Source: Spartobacteria bacterium UBA5019
GTDB taxonomy: Bacteria; Verrucomicrobiota; Verrucomicrobiia; Chthoniobacterales; Terrimicrobiaceae
NCBI GenBank assembly: GCA_002396485.1
Contig: DGXZ01000080.1
Span: 1 to 11,698, forward strand
Direction: 5' to 3'
DNA length: 11,698 nucleotides
Shown in pieces: positions 1 through 5,700 of the stretch. Position 1 is the stretch's first letter; each line of letters starts with the position of its first letter. The notes below the pieces were generated by a model. That model saw only the letters and a list, made by a program, of their open reading frames with translations, ran no database searches and was not told the origin of the DNA. The position numbers and the translations under genes were made by a program.

Positions 1-151
1 GTATCGTCAAGCGTTCCTCACGTGGCTGGATCCTTGCGAAGTGTATTCCAAAATTACCGCCCGCCAATGAGGGATCAAAGAGACAGATCGCAAGACCCAT
101 GTTTTTTCTGTTGTTTTTGATATGGGGAAGGCAGGATTCCCATTCCTCGTC
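1..151. other. left edge, no gene assigned
   Basis: Nothing here can be assigned with confidence. On the plus strand one frame is open from the window edge to a TGA at 68-70 and reads as a possible protein C-terminus ending in EVYSKITARQ. Another frame stays open to a TGA at 118-120. Both are too short to tell a gene end from chance. The stretch just before the next gene is T-rich (about 103-120) and may hold its promoter, but no convincing -35/-10 pair is visible. Confidence 0.3.
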
Positions 152-529
152 ATGAGACTTAAACAATACTTCTTAATATTCGCCTCTTTCGCCGTCACTG
201 TTATTGGGCTTCTTTACGGCATTTCACCGCAGTGGTTTGCTCGAACATTCTTTGGGATCTCAGAGATTGACTTGAATATCGCTCATATTCTCCGGGCGAT
301 AATGGGCCTTTATCTTGCTCTTGCTGTATTTTGGCTTTATTCCGCTTTCAGCAACAGGCATAGAAGCACAGCAGTTCTCACATGTGTTGTTTTTGCCGGA
401 GGCCTTTTTATCGGCAGACTGATTAGCTACTTCGCCGATGGTCAACCGAAGCCGCTTCTTGTTCTCTATATTGTTCTTGAACTGGCACTTATTCCACTCG
501 CCTTTTGGATTTTCAAACTGCGGGACTAA
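152..529 (+). CDS. DUF4345-like small membrane protein
   Basis: A 125-residue integral membrane protein of unknown function. Four hydrophobic segments can be seen, at roughly residues 5-25, 42-65, 72-92 and 100-120. Three features match my memory of DUF4345 proteins: the HILRAIMGLYLALAVFWL stretch at the second helix, GRLISYFADGQP after the third, and a total length near 125 residues. The ATG at 152 was chosen over an in-frame ATG at 122 because it places a charged residue right before the first helix and has a purine-rich GGAAGGCAGG about 14 nt upstream; the 122 start has none. Spacing to that motif is long, so the start is uncertain. The gene is clearly AT-richer than most of the window (one 60-base line counted at 43% GC). 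It converges on the FGE gene with only 23 nt between stop codons and no obvious terminator. No link to the neighbouring operon can be argued. Confidence 0.75.
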   Translation: MRLKQYFLIFASFAVTVIGLLYGISPQWFARTFFGISEIDLNIAHILRAIMGLYLALAVFWLYSAFSNRHRSTAVLTCVVFAGGLFIGRLISYFADGQPKPLLVLYIVLELALIPLAFWIFKLRD

Positions 530-552
530 ATCAAACTGCCCAAGATGCCACG

Positions 553-1602
553 CTACTCTACCGGCGCCGCATCTTTCGCGCAGCGGAAACCGACATGGCT
601 GCTTCCTGTATCTGGCGGCGTGCCACGCCTTGCCGAGGGGCGATAGCTTTCACAGTAGGCAGGATCGCAGAGAAACGATCCGCCCTTGATGACACGGCGT
701 TCCACCCCAGGAACCGTGGGCGGCGAAGGGTCGCCTGGAATGACTTTTTCGCCTTGCGTGGTCTTAGGGCCGGCGGGATCGCAACAGATCTCGCCGCTCT
801 GGGAGCGCTCGGCAAAGGCATCGGCACGATAAATGTCGCTGCACCAGTTCCAGACATTGCCGCTCATATCGTAAAGCCCGTGGCCATTCGCGGGAAAGGC
901 ACCAACCGGCGAAGTTCCAGCGAATCCGTCCGAGGTGTCGTTGCGGTATGGGAATTGACCAGTCCAGCGATTCAGCATGAAACGCCCGCCAGGCCGTTCC
1001 TCATTGCCCCAGGCGTAGCGGTGTCCTTCGTTGCCTCCAGCCGCCGCAAATTCCCACTCTGCCTCGGTGGGAAGGCGCTTTCCGGCCCACGAAGCGTAGG
1101 CATTCGAATCCTCCCAAGCGATGTGGACCACGGGATGATTCTCCCTGCCCGCAATGCTGCTCCCGGGGCCTTCGGGATGTGACCACGAGGCGCCATGTGT
1201 CCATTGCCACCATGCGGAGAGATCGCGTAAATCCACCGGCCCCTTAGTTGGTTGAAAAACCAAAGACCCGGGCGCAAGCACCTCTGCAGGCGGTTTGGGC
1301 GTGCCTGGCGGGACTTGCTTTCTCATTTCTTCCCAATCCACGGCACGCTCGGCGATGGTTACATAGCCGGTGGCTTTCACAAATTTCGAAAACTCGGCAT
1401 TGGTGACCGGATGGATGTCCAAAAAGAATGGCTTCACCTTCACGCGATGCGCCGGTCGCTCATTGGGAAACGCATACTCGGCATCCGATCCCATCAGAAA
1501 TTCCCCGCCAGGTATCAGAACCATGCCACTTGGCGGATTGGACGCAGGACGGCAAGCAGCAAGGGAAAGAACAACTCCAAGAAAAATGAGGTGGCGTGTC
1601 AC
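553..1602 (-). CDS. formylglycine-generating enzyme (sulfatase maturase), lipoprotein
   Basis: Oxidises the active-site cysteine of sulfatases to C-alpha-formylglycine using O2 and copper. The 349-residue protein has the FGE-sulfatase fold from MVLIPGGEFLMGSD (residues 27-40) to GFRCA (338-342). The family core GPGSSIAGRENHPVVHIAW (145-163) and KRLPTEAEWEFAA (175-187) are intact. Both copper-binding catalytic cysteines are present, in GGSFLCDPAYC (C312 and C317), with the same four-residue spacing as C336 and C341 of human SUMF1. That separates it from the many FGE-fold proteins lacking these cysteines. The N-terminus is a lipoprotein signal peptide with lipobox LAAC (C17), so the enzyme is predicted to be exported and membrane-anchored. 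Start is GTG at 1602; an in-frame TAA four codons upstream rules out a longer form, and no strong ribosome site is visible. It is the last gene of the sulfatase operon, 56 nt after the barrel gene. The obvious substrate is the sulfatase two genes upstream. Confidence 0.92.
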   Translation of the reverse strand: MTRHLIFLGVVLSLAACRPASNPPSGMVLIPGGEFLMGSDAEYAFPNERPAHRVKVKPFFLDIHPVTNAEFSKFVKATGYVTIAERAVDWEEMRKQVPPGTPKPPAEVLAPGSLVFQPTKGPVDLRDLSAWWQWTHGASWSHPEGPGSSIAGRENHPVVHIAWEDSNAYASWAGKRLPTEAEWEFAAAGGNEGHRYAWGNEERPGGRFMLNRWTGQFPYRNDTSDGFAGTSPVGAFPANGHGLYDMSGNVWNWCSDIYRADAFAERSQSGEICCDPAGPKTTQGEKVIPGDPSPPTVPGVERRVIKGGSFLCDPAYCESYRPSARRGTPPDTGSSHVGFRCAKDAAPVE

Positions 1603-1658
1603 GGAATCAATTTAGTTTATTGGTTTGCGGTGTCCAGAGCTGCCGAAGATCAAGGATT

Positions 1659-2900
1659 TCAGAATCGGAAAATGACACCGGAATAAACGCCAGGCAGGTT
1701 GGATTCCAGGCTCAACTGACTACCGACATAATTAAAGTAGAGGTAACGATAACCGATCTCCATCGAAGTGTTGCGCGTGATGTTAACCCCTAATGCAGAT
1801 TGAACAAACCATGCGAGTTCCGAGCCTGCTCCAAAGCCACCGACATCGGCTTGGGTATTCAGATAAAGCCAATGCGTAAAGTTCCATTGCCCACGGAGGC
1901 CGATGATTGGGTCGATCCACCATTGGCTTTTGGCAACTTGACGGGGTAATTGATCCTCGAGGCGACGGGCCGTTTCGTTTGCAAGGTTCTGCTTGGCTGC
2001 GGCTACCCTCTGCTGCAAAGCGGATGTGAGGTTGCCTGCTGCTTGAGCCGCTTTTGCTTGGGCTAGAGCACGCAGGTATTCTCGAATGGCGGGTAGGTTG
2101 GGATCAAGGCCTTCTATCCTTTTTTTGAGTTTAATCAAGTCTTTCATCTCGGGCGGATTTTCAGCGATCCGCTCGAGTGCACGGGCGGAAATCTCCGATT
2201 TCAGACGGTCGGCCAAGGCATCTGCCGCGATGCCTGCGTTTTCCCTGATGAGTTCCGAAGCACGTTGCGACAGGGCGGCGGCAATCCGGTCGGTGCCTTC
2301 CTCGGCAATGCGCTGGATTCCCGCACTATCAGTCTGGGCCGAGGCATCTACCCCGAGGTAATAGGCGCGACCGCCTGCGTAGAGGTCGAGATAGCCGGAT
2401 TTGTTATCGATGACTCGGAAAGCGAGGGCGAGTGACGCGATGCTTTGCTGAAACTGCACGGAAGAGGATTGGTAGAGAGAGCTTTGCGCCGTTCCTTCGG
2501 CCGAGAATTGCGCATACATGCCATCCGCCAAAACACCCCATCGGCCCTTGCGAGCCTCACCGGCCATGAAAATGCCCCAGTCAAGCTTTTGCAGGACTTG
2601 GATCGGAGACAACCTAAAACCGACGGCTGGGAAGCCTCTGATTGCCAGATTGGAGTCGAACGCTGGAAGCCAACCATAAGGCTCCAGAGTGAAGGCCCAG
2701 TCGGAAGCAGGCTTGCCAGGAACTAACTCAAAAGGCTCGAGCGGTTTATCGACATTGTCATCCACCCATGAGCGAATGCGAAGCGCCGTTGAGGCCTGAA
2801 CATTTCCAGAAGCCTCCACTTCCGCAGAAATAGCCAACCCGCTTGAGCCAAGAATAATGACTGCAACAAGGCGGCATCGCAGCGCGCGCATCATGTTCAC
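1659..2900 (-). CDS. outer-membrane beta-barrel protein with helical insertion
   Basis: A 413-residue exported protein. After a signal peptide (about residues 1-26, cleavage near ISA/EVE) come amphipathic beta-strand patterns: WAFTLEPYGWLPAF (68-81), WGVLADGMYAQF (121-132) and YLDLYAGGRAYYLGV (170-184). Further strands follow in WWIDPIIGLRGQW (327-339), the 343-370 region and MEIGYRYLYFNYV (380-392). It ends in IFRF; a terminal Phe is typical of outer-membrane barrels assembled by BAM. Between the strands near 184 and 327 lies a long charged, Ala-rich, strongly helical region (about 194-324), which is not usual in the compact barrel family these strands resemble. Start is taken as the GTG at 2900, which overlaps the sulfatase stop (GTGA) and suggests translational coupling. 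Two ATG codons, at 2894 and 2891, are alternatives that shorten the signal peptide slightly. Substrate and function are unknown. Its place between sulfatase and FGE suggests surface handling of a sulfated substrate. Confidence 0.8.
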   Translation of the reverse strand: MNMMRALRCRLVAVIILGSSGLAISAEVEASGNVQASTALRIRSWVDDNVDKPLEPFELVPGKPASDWAFTLEPYGWLPAFDSNLAIRGFPAVGFRLSPIQVLQKLDWGIFMAGEARKGRWGVLADGMYAQFSAEGTAQSSLYQSSSVQFQQSIASLALAFRVIDNKSGYLDLYAGGRAYYLGVDASAQTDSAGIQRIAEEGTDRIAAALSQRASELIRENAGIAADALADRLKSEISARALERIAENPPEMKDLIKLKKRIEGLDPNLPAIREYLRALAQAKAAQAAGNLTSALQQRVAAAKQNLANETARRLEDQLPRQVAKSQWWIDPIIGLRGQWNFTHWLYLNTQADVGGFGAGSELAWFVQSALGVNITRNTSMEIGYRYLYFNYVGSQLSLESNLPGVYSGVIFRF

Positions 2901-4438
2901 TGCTGGATGTTCGTCACAGCTTCCATCACACGGTCAAGATTGAAGCTGCCGGGCCGCTGGCGCGGTGGAAAATCCTTGAGACTTTGAATCCATTTGCCGA
3001 CATAGGCTGCAGAGGGAGCAATGATGAACATGTGCTCCACATACCAACGCTGGTAACCCATACCAATGTTCTGAGCCAACTCGAAGGGATCCATGCGAAG
3101 GTTGGTGACGACTGGCGCACGCAATTGCTCGAAAGGTTTTTGCCAAACTGCCATGCCGACAGCATTTTGTTGCAGGAAAGAGATTTTCCAGTTTTCGTAA
3201 CGGATCGCAGCCGCGCTGCCGTCGTCCGTCCAATAGAGGAACTCGCGGCGGGGCCAAGCCTCCTTGCCTTGAAGCGCAGGAATGAGATTGTAGCCGTCGA
3301 GGTGGACTTTATAGGATCGGTTGCCGACCTTCGTTCCGTTCAAAAGTTGTTCCTTGATGTCCGGATTTCCCGCAGCCGCGACGAGGGTGGGGAGCATGTC
3401 TTCATGGGCGGAAATGTCGTTGATCACGGTGCCTGGCTGGATCATGCCAGGCCAGCGGATGAAGGCTGGCACACGATAGCCGCCCTCCCACTGCGTGTTT
3501 TTCTCGCCTCGGAACATGGTGGTGCCGCCATCTGGCCATGTGAAGGCTTCGGCTCCATTATCACTCGAATAGACAACAATTGTATTTTCCTCGAGGCCAA
3601 GCTCCTTGAGCTTTGCGAGTAGCTGCCCAACGTGGGCGTCGTGCTCGACCATGCCGTCAGCATAAATGCCAAGCCCGGTCTTGCCCTGCGACTCCTCTTT
3701 CAAATGCGTGAAGATGTGCATGCGCGTGGAATTCCACCAAATGAAGAACGGCTTGTCGTCCTTGGCCGCTCGCTCCATGAAGGCCAAGGCTTTTTCGTTG
3801 ACCTCCTCATCGATCGTCTCCATGCGCTTTTTGGTAAGCGGGCCTGTGTCATTGATCCGTCCATCAGCAAAGCTATGGATCACACCGCGCGGGCCAAATT
3901 TCTTTTTGAAATCTGGATTCTTCGGGTAATCAGGATGCTCGGGCTCTTCCTCGGCATTGAGGTGATAAAGGTTCCCAAAAAACTCGTCGAAGCCGTTCGC
4001 TGTCGGAAGCATGCTGTCGCGATCACCAAGGTGGTTTTTCCCGAACTGACCGGTCACATAACCCTGAGCCTTGAGCAGGACTGCGAGAGTCGGGTCTTCT
4101 TGGCTCAAACCTTCGGGCGTGCCAGGGAGACCAACTTTCGTCAGACCGGTGCGGATTGGGGACTGGCCTGTAATGAATGCAGCGCGTCCTGCCGTGCAGG
4201 ATTGCTGCCCATACCAATCCGTGAAATAGGCTCCTTCGCTGGCGATTCGGTCGATATTTGGCGTCTTGTAGCCCATCATGCCGCGATTAATCGCACTCAC
4301 ATTGAACTGGCCAATATCGTCACCCCAGAGCACAAGGATGTTTGGTTTTCTCTTATCTGCCGCATCGGCTAGACTGGAAGAAAGCACTAACGCCGAGACA
4401 AGCAGGCAAAGCCGCGAAAAGAAGTGAGGAATTTTCAT
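2897..4438 (-). CDS. arylsulfatase, exported, formylglycine-type
   Basis: Hydrolyses a sulfate ester; the substrate cannot be told from the sequence. The 513-residue protein has a signal peptide (about 1-27, ADA cleavage region) and the alkaline-phosphatase-like sulfatase fold. Visible active-site elements are GDDIG (metal-binding D40, D41), the modification motif CTAGR with C81 and R85, GKNHLGD (K134, H136), H241, SSDNG (D293, N294) and RGEKNTQWEGG (K313). The motif is C-x-A-x-R, not the common C-x-P-S-R, but the surrounding AAFITGQSP-RTGLT sequence is typical of an arylsulfatase subgroup I know from proteobacteria. Cys at 81 means it needs formylglycine conversion, and an FGE lies two genes downstream. 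First gene of the operon; no ribosome site precedes the ATG, and a possible promoter ends only 9 nt upstream. The C-terminal 80 residues, with PFELAQN, fit the subgroup's usual tail. Probably periplasmic. Confidence 0.93.
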   Translation of the reverse strand: MKIPHFFSRLCLLVSALVLSSSLADAADKRKPNILVLWGDDIGQFNVSAINRGMMGYKTPNIDRIASEGAYFTDWYGQQSCTAGRAAFITGQSPIRTGLTKVGLPGTPEGLSQEDPTLAVLLKAQGYVTGQFGKNHLGDRDSMLPTANGFDEFFGNLYHLNAEEEPEHPDYPKNPDFKKKFGPRGVIHSFADGRINDTGPLTKKRMETIDEEVNEKALAFMERAAKDDKPFFIWWNSTRMHIFTHLKEESQGKTGLGIYADGMVEHDAHVGQLLAKLKELGLEENTIVVYSSDNGAEAFTWPDGGTTMFRGEKNTQWEGGYRVPAFIRWPGMIQPGTVINDISAHEDMLPTLVAAAGNPDIKEQLLNGTKVGNRSYKVHLDGYNLIPALQGKEAWPRREFLYWTDDGSAAAIRYENWKISFLQQNAVGMAVWQKPFEQLRAPVVTNLRMDPFELAQNIGMGYQRWYVEHMFIIAPSAAYVGKWIQSLKDFPPRQRPGSFNLDRVMEAVTNIQQ

Positions 4439-4612
4439 TAAACAAAATTTGTAACTTCTCAGGTAGCCCCATCAAGCATTCTTTCCCCCGTAAGCTGGGG
4501 AGTTGCCATCGTCCCGCATGGCCCAAATATGAGCCCCGGCGGGCGTTCATTCCTACAAGCCCACACCACTTGCCTAGGCGGCTCTGCAGCCTCGCTTCGG
4601 CCGCACGCCGCA
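4439..4612. other. intergenic region between carboxypeptidase and sulfatase genes
   Basis: These 174 bases separate two minus-strand genes. They are GC-rich and hold short inverted repeats, such as GGCT/AGCC around a GCAG loop in the first 45 nt after the carboxypeptidase stop, and CCCC/GGGG at 4486-4500. Neither is followed by a T-run, so neither is a convincing intrinsic terminator. The sulfatase promoter candidate is at the left end. No open reading frame here looks like a gene. Confidence 0.4.
4448..4475 (-). promoter_or_regulatory. possible promoter of the sulfatase operon
   Basis: Reading the minus strand, a TTGATG at 4475-4470 is followed after 16 nt by TACAAA at 4453-4448. Each hexamer matches the sigma-70 consensus at four of six positions. 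The -10-like box ends 9 nt before the sulfatase ATG, so transcription would begin at or a few nt before the start codon. That fits the missing Shine-Dalgarno sequence but is only a pattern match. Confidence 0.3.
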
Positions 4613-5551
4613 TCACCTTGCTGGCGCCGCATCGCCCGTAGCATTTGTTTTCACCTGTTTTTCATACCATCGAAAGAGGTGCTTGGCATCGCGGAAGACT
4701 TCCTCCTGCGTGCTGCCGAGGAGGACGATGAGGATTTCGCGACCGTCGTGCTTGGCGCTGGCGATGAGGCATTTTCCACCTTCGATCGTGAAGCCGCTCT
4801 TGAGGCCGTTGAAGTAGGCGGGGCGGTTCCAGAGAAGCATGTTGGTATTTTCGAGTAGGACGGTGCGTCCATCGCCATAGCTGAAAGGAATCATCTCTTG
4901 CGCGGCAAAGTGGCGGATGAGTGGAATGCGGTAGGCGTGGTAGGCTATGATGGCGGCATCCCTCGCAGTCGAGTGTTGGCCGGGCATGTCGAGGCCGTGG
5001 GGATTGAGGAAAATCGAGTGTTTGGCGCCGAGGCGCTCGGCGCGAGCATTCATGCGCGAGATGAATTCGCCATAAGATCCGTCGGCGGCATTGGCGAGGG
5101 CGCTGGCGGCGTCATTGGCGCTGCTCACCAGCATGGCGCCGAGGAGGTCCAGCCTCCGGTGGCTGGTGCCTGCGATGAGGCCGAGTTTGGTCGGGGGCTG
5201 GAGTTGATCCCAGATCGTGACCTGGACATCCTGCTCGAGCCCGCCTTCGGCGATGACTTCCATCGCGGTGAGCAATTTCTGCGTGCTGGCGACCGGAAGG
5301 CTCTCGTCGGCATTTTTCTCGTAGAGTGTTTTTCCGCTCTGTGCATCGATCATGATGGCGCTTCGAGCCCGAATGGAAGGTGCATTGATCGGTTGCCGTG
5401 CATTTGCCAGCGGCCCGGCGACCCTGCTGGCCGGCTTGAAGCCGGGCTCCACGGTGGAGTCTGGTTGCATGTAGGCGCAGCCATGAAGGATTGCAAAAAC
5501 AAGCGCTACGGTGAGCGGAGTTCGGATGAAAAATTTCAGACCGGGGCGCAT
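4613..5551 (-). CDS. D-alanyl-D-alanine carboxypeptidase (S11 family), lipoprotein
   Basis: A penicillin-binding protein of the PBP5/DacA type that trims the terminal D-Ala from peptidoglycan stem peptides. In the 312-residue protein the three catalytic motifs are readable: S89-TQ-K92 in PVASTQKLLTAM, S144-A-N146 in LVSSANDAAS, and K251-S-G in GLKSGFT, where KSG replaces the usual KTG. The N-terminus has a hydrophobic stretch ending in lipobox LHGC (C25), so it is probably a lipoprotein facing the periplasm. It is shorter than E. coli PBP5 (403 residues) and appears to lack the beta-rich C-terminal domain and amphipathic anchor; the lipid would do the anchoring. The ATG at 5551 was chosen because AGGA lies 8 nt upstream and it gives a clean lipoprotein signal; in-frame codons further upstream would bury the signal behind 15-64 residues. 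Divergent from the glycoside hydrolase-like gene. Confidence 0.9.
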   Translation of the reverse strand: MRPGLKFFIRTPLTVALVFAILHGCAYMQPDSTVEPGFKPASRVAGPLANARQPINAPSIRARSAIMIDAQSGKTLYEKNADESLPVASTQKLLTAMEVIAEGGLEQDVQVTIWDQLQPPTKLGLIAGTSHRRLDLLGAMLVSSANDAASALANAADGSYGEFISRMNARAERLGAKHSIFLNPHGLDMPGQHSTARDAAIIAYHAYRIPLIRHFAAQEMIPFSYGDGRTVLLENTNMLLWNRPAYFNGLKSGFTIEGGKCLIASAKHDGREILIVLLGSTQEEVFRDAKHLFRWYEKQVKTNATGDAAPAR

Positions 5552-5700
5552 CCCTTGTTTCCTGCGGTGGCGGAGTTGTTCAAATGCTGTGTTCATACAC
5601 TGCCACTGGTATGCTGCGAAACGGCTGGAGCAAGCCACAGAGAGCAAAAGCAGGCGAAGACCCCATGGAGCAGAGAATGTGCTGCTTTTAACTTTTCGCC
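5552..5700. other. divergent intergenic region
   Basis: This 149-nt stretch must carry promoters for the carboxypeptidase (minus) and the glycoside hydrolase-like gene (plus). I see no convincing -35/-10 pair on either strand. No Shine-Dalgarno sequence precedes the plus-strand ATG at 5701; the 20 nt before it are T-rich. The carboxypeptidase frame stays open through this region and slightly past 5701, but nothing protein-like is encoded there. Confidence 0.4.
5560..5563 (-). promoter_or_regulatory. ribosome binding site deciding the carboxypeptidase start
   Basis: On the minus strand AGGA (5563-5560) lies 8 nt upstream of the ATG at 5551. This is one of the few well-spaced Shine-Dalgarno sequences in the window, and it supports the short, lipoprotein form of the carboxypeptidase. 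Confidence 0.6.

Noticed and set aside
3632..4372. 246-codon plus-strand frame antisense to the sulfatase
   Set aside because: Shadow of the sulfatase frame; the catalytic motifs of the minus-strand product are intact.
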